A stretch of 12,230 nucleotides of DNA from contig JACMKV010000021.1 in the NCBI GenBank assembly GCA_014379915.1, forward strand, positions 1 to 12,230, read 5' to 3'. The number at the start of each line of letters is the position of its first letter. Position 1 is the first letter of the stretch. The DNA is from Burkholderiales bacterium. GTDB taxonomy: Bacteria; Pseudomonadota; Gammaproteobacteria; Burkholderiales; JACMKV01. The translations under genes and the position numbers were made by a program. This document shows positions 1 through 8,000 of this stretch, piece by piece. A model generated the notes under the pieces. It made no database searches and had not been told where the DNA came from. It saw only the letters and a program-made list of their open reading frames with translations.

Positions 1-475
1 CGAATAAGTAACCCGCCAGGCTGTAGCGCGCGAACAGTGCGGTACGTGATTTTTCCGGTGCGCACGCTGCAAGCCGCGAGTGCTCGAGGGGCAAAAACAA
101 GCTGACATCGCCCGAGCTTGGATTGAGCGTGCCAAAGAAGGCCACCACCAGCAATGGCCAGAATGACGAGAGGCCTGCAAAGGCAACGCCGGTTGCGATC
201 ATCAGTGCAGCGCCGGCAAGCAGCATTTTTTGTTGCGGAAAACGATGCCCTAACGCACCGACTGCGAGCGTACTGAGGGCTGAGCCGAGTAGCGTCGCGC
301 TACTGATCAAACCGACTTCAAGCGCCCCAAAACCGAGTGCTAGCAGGTATGCGGGCAACAGCACGGCAACGTAACCATCGGCAAAGGCGCGTAGGGCGCG
401 CGCCATAATCACCGGCCGAGCGTCCACACCCACCCCTTCGGGCAAGAGCAGTCTGCCTATCCTGTGCGCCCTCAT
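1..475 (-). CDS. MFS transporter, N-terminal part (runs off left edge)
   Basis: Partial minus-strand reading frame, open from the ATG at 475 to the window edge (about 158 residues seen). The translation has several hydrophobic segments and the start of a major facilitator fold. An early R-A-L-R-A-F-A-D-G-Y segment leads into helix 1; then a loop with G-A-L-G-H-R-F-P between helices 2 and 3 matches the position of the MFS loop motif (G-x-x-x-D-R-x-x-R-R) in degenerate form. The substrate cannot be told. It begins 36 bases after the chrA stop on the same strand, so it is probably the last visible gene of the chr operon; a role in chromate or anion handling is inference from position only. No good ribosome binding site precedes ATG 475; an in-frame ATG at 406 is the alternative start and still keeps the first helix. 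Confidence 0.75.
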   Translation of the reverse strand, partial: MRAHRIGRLLLPEGVGVDARPVIMARALRAFADGYVAVLLPAYLLALGFGALEVGLISSATLLGSALSTLAVGALGHRFPQQKMLLAGAALMIATGVAFAGLSSFWPLLVVAFFGTLNPSSGDVSLFLPLEHSRLAACAPEKSRTALFARYSLAGYLF

Positions 476-511
476 TCAGCGGGCCCGGAAGCTACTTGCG
501 CATACAAGCAT

Positions 512-1723
512 TTATCCAGTAAGCATCGCCAGAACAAAACCGATCGCGATTGCGCCCGCGATCACCAACGGAACAACCAGCTTTGCGCTCGAATAGAAGA
601 GCGCTCCCAAGGCGAGCGCAAACACCACGGCCGCGGGTACGCTTACGATGCTCACGATGAGCAATGCAATCGTTGTCCCGGCAATAAGACCTACGACGCC
701 CGCCGTTACGCCTTCAAGAAATAAGCGAACGCGCGGCTGATGCACTAGCCGTTCAAGGGGTTCGTGCGCTGCGAGCGTAAAGACAAATGCGGGCAGGAAT
801 ATGCCTACGGTCAGGACAACCGCTCCCAAAGCGCCGCCGCCCAGATAGCCGACGAAAGTCGCGAAAATAATCAGCGGCGCCGGCAATAGTCCCGAGAGCG
901 CCAGCCCATCGAGAAACTGACTGTTGCTCATCCATGCGCCTTCCGTGACGGCGTCGTTTTGCAGGAACGGGATGACCGTATACGCGCCGCCGAAGGTCAG
1001 CATTCCTGCCTTGAGACCGGAAATGAAAAGCTGCCAGAGCGAACGTTGTTCTTGCGCTGCGCCCTCTCGAATATCGGCCGAGCTGGCGAGGGCGGCTACC
1101 TCGAATCCCCTTGAAGCAGCCCATACTGCTAAACCAATGATGCAAGCAACGATCAGTATCGCCGCCAGTCTGGTTCGTTGGCGGGCTAGCAGATAGACCA
1201 CGCCGGCTGCAATCAGGGTCACCCCGAAGTGGACGCCAAGGATCTGCGCGGCGGTCGCGAGTATGGCGATCGTCCAAAGCCAGCGGTCGGTAAGCGCATG
1301 ACCACCGATGCGGTGCACCGCGCGAACGATAAGCGCAGCTACCGCAGCCTGCACGGCAGCGAAGACGGCGCCGCCGGCGCCGTCTGCCTTGAGCCCGAAT
1401 CTCACGTACAGCCAAGACAACAGGAACATGAGGATGAAGCCCGGCAGCATGAATCCAAGACCGGCGAGAATCCCGCCTACCCTGCCTCGCGACAGCATGC
1501 CGAAGTACACACAGAGTTCGTGCGCTTCGGGTCCGGGCAGCACCTGATAAACCGCGAGCACGCGATCGAAATGCTCGGAGGTCACCCATTTCTCTTCGTC
1601 GACCAACTCCTGCCGAATCATGGCGATCTGCGCTACCGGCCCGCCCCACGCCAGCGAGCCGAACTTGAGAAAACGCAGGAACAGGCGCGCGAGCGATTCC
1701 GTTGGAACGGCGGCCCGGTTCAT
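512..1723 (-). CDS. chrA: Chromate transporter ChrA (long-chain CHR family)
   Basis: Inner-membrane CHR-superfamily protein; known members extrude chromate and confer Cr(VI) resistance. The 403-aa product has the two homologous halves of long-chain ChrA. The first half has A-W-G-G-P at about 25-29 and Q-V-L-P-G-P-E-A at 60-67; the second has F-G-G-A-Y-T-V-I-P-F at 244-253 and G-L-L-P-A-P-L-I-I-F at 278-287. Each half is followed by several hydrophobic helices, and length fits the family (about 400 aa). I chose the ATG at 1723 because GGAGG lies 4 bases upstream. An in-frame TTG at 1765 (417 aa) also has AAGGA at good spacing, so the start is not settled. It lies downstream of chrB and the small exported-protein gene on the same strand, in a chrB-x-chrA-MFS order. 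Direction of transport is inferred from the family. Confidence 0.93.
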   Translation of the reverse strand: MNRAAVPTESLARLFLRFLKFGSLAWGGPVAQIAMIRQELVDEEKWVTSEHFDRVLAVYQVLPGPEAHELCVYFGMLSRGRVGGILAGLGFMLPGFILMFLLSWLYVRFGLKADGAGGAVFAAVQAAVAALIVRAVHRIGGHALTDRWLWTIAILATAAQILGVHFGVTLIAAGVVYLLARQRTRLAAILIVACIIGLAVWAASRGFEVAALASSADIREGAAQEQRSLWQLFISGLKAGMLTFGGAYTVIPFLQNDAVTEGAWMSNSQFLDGLALSGLLPAPLIIFATFVGYLGGGALGAVVLTVGIFLPAFVFTLAAHEPLERLVHQPRVRLFLEGVTAGVVGLIAGTTIALLIVSIVSVPAAVVFALALGALFYSSAKLVVPLVIAGAIAIGFVLAMLTG

Positions 1724-1860
1724 ATCGCCTCCGGGTTCTGCTACGGCTTTTTGCGACTTTTCCAAGGTTGTTCCTTCAGGCGAGGGTAGAACGGAGGTAC
1801 GAGATTGCGATTGGGGCCGGTACCGCCAGCCCGGCGACTGGCAGCAGACCGAATTGGGGT

Positions 1861-2486
1861 TTACTTGCCGTACACGAAATCGTCAAACGACGTAACGCTG
1901 TCGGCCTTGGTCGAGACTCCCACGGCACCTGCTCCCGTTATGTGCTCGTCATCAACCTCGATGTATTTTTTCCCGTTCAGGAGAACCCTGATTGGGTGCC
2001 GCTGAATTCGACTCTCAGCATGTGCCACTGATTGAGTGCAACAGGCGCGTCCACGTACTTGACGGTCTTGCGCTTGCCGTTTTCGGTGTAGTACAGCGAC
2101 ACGTTGTTTTCCAATGTATTGGCGCGCGCCACGTAGTAATTCTCCCCATCCTTCCAACGCCAGACCACGCCGCCGGCCTGATCTTCCTCGCCGGATATAG
2201 CCTTGAACTTCACTTCGACGAAGCCGTTCTCAAGCGAGCTGTCTTTCAGCACGCACCAGGGAAAGGCGCCTGTGCCAGACTGCTTGAGGACACCGGGTTT
2301 GCTGGGCGCGGTCGCGTCGTTTTCGACTGCCCATTGGGGCGAGCCCCCGCCGGTCACTCCTGCTACCCAACCAGGCGGGATTTGCCCGACCTGAGCGTCG
2401 TCGAAATTCACAATTTCGGCCGATGCCGCATCAGTTCCCAGACATGCCAGTGTCGTTGCCAGAATCGTTGCGGGGATCAGCCTCAT
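1861..2486 (-). pseudogene. Small exported beta-rich protein of the chr operon, broken by one frameshift
   Basis: From ATG 2486 (AAGGAG six bases upstream) the frame encodes a signal peptide (M-R-L-I-P-A-T, hydrophobic stretch, A-S-A before E24), then a Trp/Gly/Asp-rich domain with D-Q-A-G-G-V-V-W-R-W and N-Y-Y-V-A-R-A. This resembles the concanavalin/LamG-like fold of DUF1080-type proteins. It stops at 1977 after F-S-G-T-Q-S-G-F-S. The neighbouring frame continues the same domain (I-R-V-L-L-N-G-K-K-Y-I-E-V-D-D ... S-F-D-D-F-V-Y-G-K) to a TAA at 1861. One missing base at about 1991-2000 explains the break; restored, the protein is about 207 aa with a periplasmic domain. It starts 10 bases after the chrB stop, so it is co-transcribed. 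Function is unknown to me; a periplasmic role in the chromate operon is inference. A real mutation and a sequencing error cannot be told apart. Confidence 0.75.
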
Positions 2487-2496
2487 GATTGTCTCC

Positions 2497-3456
2497 TTAT
2501 AAATCCGCCTTCAGTTCCTGCAGCCAGGCAGCGTGAATCAAGTCAAAGGTTTTGATGGCCTGCTTTAGCAATGCATCGTCGCTGTCGGCGCTTGCACGCG
2601 CGCCGCGCAGAATAAGTTCAAGTCCCGCGGCTTCCGGTCTAGGCACGCCGCCAACGTCTAGGTAATGCACGGCCGCGCCGAGCCGGGACAATGGCTCCTG
2701 CTCCTGCAGGCCAAAACTCGCCAGCAATACTTCGAACGTCACCTTGTTTCCCTGATGCGTGAATTCAGCGCCATCGAAGTCGAAACCGACCGCACCCTTT
2801 GGGCAGTCTTTGGGTTTTGCGAGCCAACAGAAACTGGCCTTGGGGTCGATATAACGTTTGATCAACCAGGCACTCGCCAGGCGATCGATCCATGGCCGTT
2901 GTCGCGTCGCCCAAATGCGTCCCTGGTAATCGGTTTTGTCGCATCGCGTAATCGCTTCAGGCCGCGCGCGCGGCTCGCCTGGGGAAAACCGGCTTTCGAC
3001 TTCGGTTTCCGCACCCAGCAGCGCAGTCATGGCCTGATCTCTCGCTTGGTTGGGATAGAAGTCGACGGCAGTAATCGCGGCTAGCTCGCGCCGCAAACGA
3101 TTGATCCCGCGCCGCGCTGCCCCTTCCTCAATTCCTTTCAAAGTCGACCGAAATTGTTTGATGGCCTCGATCGCGCTTGCGTAATCGGCTGTCCGATCGA
3201 ACAGGCGCTTGAGCGTTTCGGACTGCTGCTTATCGGTGGCATCGACCGCGAGCAGGTATCCACTGCCTCCCGAATCGCACACGTCTTGCAGATGATTGTC
3301 GAGAATCTGCTTAATCTCGACACCGTAAGGAATCAGGTAAACGCCGTCGCGCAACGCAACGCAACCCAGGCTTTTCAGGGAACGCCAGACGCGCATGCGA
3401 GCAGTCGAGTTCTGGGTCGGAAGGCTCATAATGAGCGATAACCAAGTCTGCGGCAT
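2497..3456 (-). CDS. chrB: Chromate resistance protein ChrB (two-domain)
   Basis: 319-aa soluble protein, first gene of the leftward chr operon. Residues about 3-150 form the ChrB N-terminal domain, with the early R-M-R-V-W-R-S-L-K-S-L-G and D-G-V-Y-L-I-P-Y-G segments. The C-terminal ChrB domain runs from about 181 onward, with W-A-T-R-Q-R-P-W-I-D-R at 182-192, A-W-L-I-K-R-Y-I-D-P at 196-205 and F-D-F-D-G-A-E-F at 225-232. ChrB is known in chr operons as a chromate-responsive regulator needed for full resistance; here that role is inferred from family and position. I chose ATG 3456 over the upstream in-frame ATG at 3510 because the extra 18 residues are unlike the family, and the 3510 start would put the CATATGT inverted repeat inside the gene. 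No strong Shine-Dalgarno precedes either start. Confidence 0.9.
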   Translation of the reverse strand: MPQTWLSLIMSLPTQNSTARMRVWRSLKSLGCVALRDGVYLIPYGVEIKQILDNHLQDVCDSGGSGYLLAVDATDKQQSETLKRLFDRTADYASAIEAIKQFRSTLKGIEEGAARRGINRLRRELAAITAVDFYPNQARDQAMTALLGAETEVESRFSPGEPRARPEAITRCDKTDYQGRIWATRQRPWIDRLASAWLIKRYIDPKASFCWLAKPKDCPKGAVGFDFDGAEFTHQGNKVTFEVLLASFGLQEQEPLSRLGAAVHYLDVGGVPRPEAAGLELILRGARASADSDDALLKQAIKTFDLIHAAWLQELKADL

Positions 3457-3471
3457 GTAGAGTACTTTACG

Positions 3472-3498
3472 CATATGTAGGATATGAAACAACATATG
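3472..3498. promoter_or_regulatory. Inverted repeat upstream of chrB, candidate operator
   Basis: Perfect 7-bp arms CATATGT (3472-3478) and ACATATG (3492-3498), separated by 13 bp, so arm centres are 20 bp apart or about two helical turns. The repeat sits 16-42 bases before the chrB start. A TATCAT box (minus strand, 3496-3501) overlaps its promoter-distal arm. Dyads with this spacing suit a dimeric repressor. That ChrB itself binds here is inference. Confidence 0.45.
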
Positions 3499-3501
3499 AT
3501 A
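3496..3501 (-). promoter_or_regulatory. Possible -10 box of the chr operon
   Basis: The minus strand reads TATCAT (5 of 6 to TATAAT) about 40 bases before the chrB ATG, which would start the transcript inside the inverted repeat. No good -35 box lies 16-18 bases upstream. An alternative pair is TTGTTT (3487-3492) with TAAAGT (3464-3469), 17-bp spacer, which would give an almost leaderless transcript. Confidence 0.25.
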
Positions 3502-3543
3502 CCCACACACGGCTTGGTCTCACATTTCGCTAATCTCTGGCCG

Positions 3544-3571
3544 TTGTCCAAATTCCAATTATTCGTATAAA
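3544..3571 (+). promoter_or_regulatory. Possible promoter of the yqeB-like gene
   Basis: TTGTCC (3544-3549, 4 of 6 to TTGACA), a 16-bp spacer, then TATAAA (3566-3571, 5 of 6 to TATAAT). It would start transcription near 3578, only about 10 bases before the ATG at 3589, which has no Shine-Dalgarno. This fits a nearly leaderless message. Confidence 0.4.
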
Positions 3572-3588
3572 TGGGATGATCGGCTGCG

Positions 3589-4413
3589 ATGGTACGAGTG
3601 TTAATCCGTGGCATAGGCGACGTCGGGTCTGCAATTGCTCACCAATTATTCAAGGCCGGGTTTGAAGTCGTCATGCAGGACGTCCCGGAGCCGCATTACC
3701 CGCGGCGAGGCATGGCCTTTACGGACGCGATGTTTAACGTCGAAGATGCACTTTTGGAGGGATTGCGCGCGAGGCGCTGTGACGACGTCGCCGTGATGGT
3801 CGCCAGGCTCAGCTACAGAGAGATCATTCCCGTCACGACGCAGGATGTGGCCTCGATGTGTCATCGCGTCCAACCGCAAATCCTGGTCGATGCTCGTATG
3901 CGCAAGCGTTTCGTTCCCGAATGCCAGATTCATCTTGCGCCGTTGACCATCGGCATCGGTCCCAATTTCATCGCGGGCGAGACCGTGGATCTGGTGATCG
4001 AATCCAGTTGGGATGGACAGCTGGGCAGCGTCATCGCGCGAGGCACAGCCTTGCCCCTGGCCGGCACGGTACGCAAGATCGCCGGCTACGGTGTGGAGCG
4101 CGTCGTCTATGCTCCTGCGGGTGGAGTGTTCATGACTTCGCTTGAGATCGGCGCCAAAGTTGAGGCAGGAGCACTGGTCGGGCGCCTCGCTCACATTGAT
4201 TTACACGCGCCTCTCGGCGGCCGTCTGCGCGGGCTCACGCATAACGGCGTGCGTGTCGAACTGGGCACGAAGATAATCGAAGTCGATCCGCGCGAGAACG
4301 ACGCGGTCGTGTTCGGCCTCGGCGAGCGGCCGCTTCACATTGCCGCGGGGGTGGTCAAGGCGGTCCGGCGGTTTGCTGTAACGGGAGATGCAGATGAAAT
4401 GGATTACCCGTGA
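3589..4413 (+). CDS. YqeB/EF2563-family protein (molybdenum hydroxylase accessory type)
   Basis: 274-aa soluble protein. Visible features in order: N-terminal Rossmann-like R-G-I-G-D-V-G-S-A-I-A-H (7-18), V-D-A-R-M-R-K-R at 99-106, A-P-L-T-I-G-I-G-P-N-F at 116-126, and from about 169 a barrel-sandwich, lipoyl-like section (A-P-A-G-G-V-F ... H-A-P-L-G-G-R-L-R-G-L). It ends with D-P-R-E-N-D-A-V-V-F and A-A-G-V-V-K-A-V. This order matches the EF2563/YqeB family, named for its link to selenium-dependent molybdenum hydroxylases; its biochemical activity is not established to my knowledge. No molybdenum hydroxylase, selD, ygfJ-like or xdhC-like gene lies in the window. It is divergent from chrB, and its end overlaps the decayed second chrB by 20 bases, so the pair was probably translationally coupled. 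A link to chromate or oxyanion handling is inference. Confidence 0.75.
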   Translation: MVRVLIRGIGDVGSAIAHQLFKAGFEVVMQDVPEPHYPRRGMAFTDAMFNVEDALLEGLRARRCDDVAVMVARLSYREIIPVTTQDVASMCHRVQPQILVDARMRKRFVPECQIHLAPLTIGIGPNFIAGETVDLVIESSWDGQLGSVIARGTALPLAGTVRKIAGYGVERVVYAPAGGVFMTSLEIGAKVEAGALVGRLAHIDLHAPLGGRLRGLTHNGVRVELGTKIIEVDPRENDAVVFGLGERPLHIAAGVVKAVRRFAVTGDADEMDYP

Positions 4414-4770
4414 ACGTCCGACGATAGACCGAATTGCATGCCCTCTGGCTGATTGCACACTTCATTGCTGAAGAGCCGGAGTTTCTTTACCTGCTGTCGG
4501 GCGACGTGCTGCGCATCACCGAAGAAACCGGAGCGATCCCTTACGATAACTTGCGTCGAGCTATCGCATGTGGGCGAGCTATGCAGCTTCGATGCTTCCT
4601 GAGGAAGTACGAACTAATCGATCCGGCCCTGCAGCAACTTGCAGAGATTGTGCGCGGTGCGGACACTTCGCGCCTCGATCTAATTCCGCAATCGGCTGAT
4701 GATTTGACAATGTGCTGCATGGTGCGACATGCAGCTGACGATGTCGCTAAAAAACTTCTGATCAAGTGCC
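4394..4770 (+). pseudogene. Decayed ChrB C-terminal-domain gene
   Basis: ATG 4394 opens M-K-W-I-T-R-E-R-P-T-I-D-R-I-A-C-P, the start of the ChrB C-terminal domain (compare W-A-T-R-Q-R-P-W-I-D-R in the intact chrB). The domain then needs frame changes: near 4445 (+1) to reach W-L-I-A-H-F-I-A-E-E-P-E-F-L-Y and E-E-T-G-A-I-P-Y-D; near 4554 to V-E-L-S-H-V-G-E-L-C-S-F-D-A (from 4555); near 4596 back to F-L-R-K-Y-E-L and I-V-R-G-A-D-T-S-R-L-D-L, ending at P-Q-S-A near 4697. After that the expected tail is lost, with perhaps D-D-x-x-M left at 4698-4712. Three frameshifts plus tail loss argue for real decay rather than one read error. It resembles short stand-alone ChrB-C proteins of about 150 aa more than the intact chrB here. 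It overlaps the end of the yqeB-like gene. Confidence 0.82.
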
Positions 4771-4863
4771 GTTCGCCCTGGGCTTGTCGAAGGGCAATCG
4801 CACACTTATTGATTGAGCGAAGGTCCTCCATTCATGGTTTGCTTCGACAGGCTTAGCACAGGC
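4771..4863. repeat. REP-like inverted pair
   Basis: Copy 1 (4771-4795) has the core GCTTGTCGAAG and folds by itself through GCCCT (4775-4779) and AGGGC (4791-4795). Copy 2 (4841-4863) is a more diverged reverse copy with CTTCGACAGGC, matching 10 of 11 core bases. The pair could form a cruciform. The core is like the widespread proteobacterial REP sequence with TGAGCTTGTCGAAGG. It begins right where the chrB remnant fades out. No RAYT transposase gene is in the window. Confidence 0.6.
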
Positions 4864-5052
4864 TAGCTCACCCGCGAAACGGAGGACTTAATCAGAGTCT
4901 CCTTAAGTGCGATGCCGCTACGAATCCGTGAACAACCGATTGCGCGCCGCCGATTTCTGGCACTGCTTGAGCTTCTGCGCGCAGCGGTGTTATGGTCGAT
5001 CATCGATGCGCCAACAGGCTAGTGACGGCTAGCGAATTTCGCGGCTACCGTA
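4864..5052. other. Intergenic region before putA
   Basis: No gene seen. A dyad ACTTAA (4886-4891) / TTAAGT (4903-4908) with an 11-base spacer lies about 145 bases before putA. It overlaps an imperfect alternative pair, GGAGGACT (4881-4888) and AGTCTCC (4896-4902). Either could be a regulator site, but this is only suggestive. I could not place a convincing promoter or a Shine-Dalgarno for putA. Confidence 0.3.
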
Positions 5053-8000
5053 ATGAGAGCACTTGACATTTCAAACACCGACACTGTACGAGCTGCGCTG
5101 CGCTCGCATTACCTCGCCGATGAGGCTAGCTGCGTCGTCTCGCTATTGCCGGAAGCGCGGCTAGACGAAGCGACGGCACAACGCGTGCGCGAGCGCGCGA
5201 TCAGCCTCATCACTGCGGCAAGGAGAACGCCGGTACGCGGCGGCATAGACGCGTTTCTTCAGGAATACGACCTCGGCACGCGCGAGGGCATCGCCCTGAT
5301 GTGCCTCGCTGAAGCGCTGCTGCGCATACCCGATGCGGCCACCGCCGACCGCCTGATTCGCGGCCTGATACTCGAAGGCGAGTGGGACAAGCATCGCGGC
5401 CGCAGCCCGTCGTTTCTGGTCAACGCATCGACGTGGGGATTGATGCTCGGCGGCCGGATGATGCGCGTGCTGAGCGCCGACGAAGGCTCGGCGCTGATCA
5501 GGAATCTCGCGGGAAGAATCGGCGAGACCACGCTGCGCGCGGCGTTGCGCGCCGCCATGAAAATCCTCGGCGCCGATTTCGTTCTGGGCGAAACCATGGA
5601 GTCGGCTTTGCAGCGCGCGGCCCAAAGTCCGGAATACTGCCATTCGTTCGACATGCTTGGCGAAGCAGCTTTGACGGCGGCAGACGCCGAGCGTTACTTC
5701 GGTTCGTATTCGCAGGCAATCCACGCGCTCGCACGAAGCGCGAACGATGAAGCGCATCAGGGTTTCACCGCACCCGGCGTCTCGATCAAGCTCTCCGCGC
5801 TGCATCCGCGATATGAATACACGCAGCGCGAACGCGTGCTGGCCGAACTCGTGCCGCGGCTCTTGCAGCTCGCGCGCGCCGCAAAAAACCGCGGCGTACT
5901 CGTGACGCTGGATGCCGAGGAAGCGGACCGCCTCGAATTATCGCTGGACGTTTTTGCGGCAGTGTTTGCTGATCCGGAATTGCGGGGCTGGAATGGCTTT
6001 GGGCTCGCGGTGCAGGCGTATCAGAAACGCGCGCCGTATGTGATCGACCTGCTCGCCGCACTCGCGAATCAGCATGGCAAACAGATATCGCTGCGGCTCG
6101 TGAAAGGCGCGTACTGGGATACCGAGATCAAACGCGCGCAGGTTCAGGGCCTGCCCGGCTATCCAGTTTTTACGCGCAAGGTGCACACCGACTTGTCGTA
6201 CCTCGCCTGCGGCTCGCGTGTGCTCGCGCACGGTGATGCGTTCTATCCGCAATTCGCTACGCACAACGCGCATACGATCGCGTATTTTCTGGAACGCGCG
6301 CATGGCCGTGAATTCGAATTCCAGCGGCTTCACGGAATGGGCGAAGCGCTGTATGCCGAAGTCATGCGATGCGAAAACGTAGCTTGCCGCGTTTATGCGC
6401 CGGTCGGAAGCTTCAACACGCTGCTGCCGTATCTGGTGCGCCGGCTGCTCGAAAACGGCGCGAACACGTCGTTCGTCAATCGCATCGCCGATACGCGGTT
6501 ACCTCCGGAAAATGTCGTTGCGGATCCGTTCGCGGCGCTGGGCCACAACGAAACGCCGACCATAACGCCGCACCCGCGCATTCCGCTGCCGCCCGATCTG
6601 TACGGCGATGCGCGGCGCAATTCGCTCGGGCTCAACCTCTCGAATCCAGATGTGTTTGCGGCTCTGCGCGCGGATATCGCTGCAGCGTCGCAGCAGATGT
6701 GGCGCGCGGCGCCGCTCGTCAACGGCGAACGTTTGCGTGAGGACGAACATCCAGCATTCGCCCCGGCTGATCGCGATCGAAAAATCGGCGTGATAGTTCA
6801 GGCCAACGCGCAGATGGTCGACTCTGCGATGCAGTGCGCCGCCGCTGCTGCGCCAGCGTGGGATGCAACGCCGGCGCCGACTCGCGCCCAAATCCTCGAA
6901 CGCGCGTCCGATCTGTTTGAAGCGCATCGCGCCGAGTTCGTCGCGCTGATCGTGCACGAAGGCGGCCGCATCATTCCCGACGCGCTCGCCGAAGTGCGTG
7001 AAGCCGTCGATTACTGCCGCTATTACGCAGCCGAAGCCAAACGATTGTTCGCTGAGCCGCAGGAGTTGCCGGGCCAGACCGGTGAGCAGAATTCGCTGAG
7101 CCTGCATGGGCGCGGCGTATTCGTATGCCTTTCTCCGTGGAATTTTCCGCTCGCGATTTTCACTGGCCAGATGACCGCCGCGCTCGCTGCCGGCAACGCC
7201 GTGATCGCCAAGCCAGCCGAGCAGACGGCGCTGATCGCAATGCGCGCCGTCGAGCTGTTGCTTGAGGCCGGCGTACCGCCCGCAGTGCTGCAATTGCTGC
7301 CTGGATCGGGCGAGGAAGTCGGCGCGCGGATCGTCGCGGATCCACGCATCGCCGGCGTCGCCTTCACCGGCTCGACTGAAACCGCGCGCGCCATCAACCG
7401 CAGCCTAGCCTCACGCGACGGCGCCATCGTCCCGCTGATCGCCGAGACCGGCGGCATGAACGCGATCATTGCGGATAGCTCAGCCTTGCTCGAACAACTG
7501 ATCTTCGACGTCATGCAATCGGCATACAACAGCGCCGGCCAGCGCTGCTCGGCCGCTCGTTTACTGTTCCTGCAGGACGACGTCGCCGATGCCGCGATCG
7601 ACATGCTCAAGGGCGCGATGGCCGAACTGTCTATCGGCGATCCCGCAAAACTCTCGATCGACGTCGGCCCGATCATCGACGAGCCCGCGCGCGACGCGCT
7701 CGAAGAATATTGCAGGAGCCTTGCGCCGCAACGGATCGCTGTCGCTTCACTTCCCAAAGGTCTGCATCGCGGCTGCTTCTTCGCGCCGCGGGCATACACG
7801 ATTTCGTGGCATCAAATTCCCGAACGCGAAGTGTTCGGTCCCGTGCTGCACGTGCTGCGCTGGCAAGCCGACCAACTCGATCTCGTCATCGACCGCATCA
7901 ACGCAACTGGCTACGGCCTCACGCTCGGCGTCCATAGCCGCATCGAAGAAACCATAGCCCGCGTAAGGACGCGAGCCCGCGTCGGCAATCTCTACGTCAA

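Noticed and set aside
123..374. Plus-strand frame at the left edge
   Set aside because: It is opposite a minus-strand frame that reads as an MFS transporter with membrane helices and a recognisable loop motif.
3457..3510. Upstream ATG start at 3510 for chrB
   Set aside because: It would add 18 residues unlike ChrB and place the inverted repeat and promoter candidates inside the coding region.
4434..4856. 140-codon plus-strand frame as an intact gene
   Set aside because: It begins at a TTG inside the ChrB-C domain, carries out-of-frame sequence at about 4554-4596, and runs into a REP-like repeat; it is one frame segment of a pseudogene.
6499..7293. Long open frame (264 codons) on the minus strand inside putA
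   Set aside because: It lies wholly opposite the conserved PutA dehydrogenase regions, and its translation has a shadow composition (Arg/Ala/Gln rich, no domain). High G+C genes commonly give such antisense frames.
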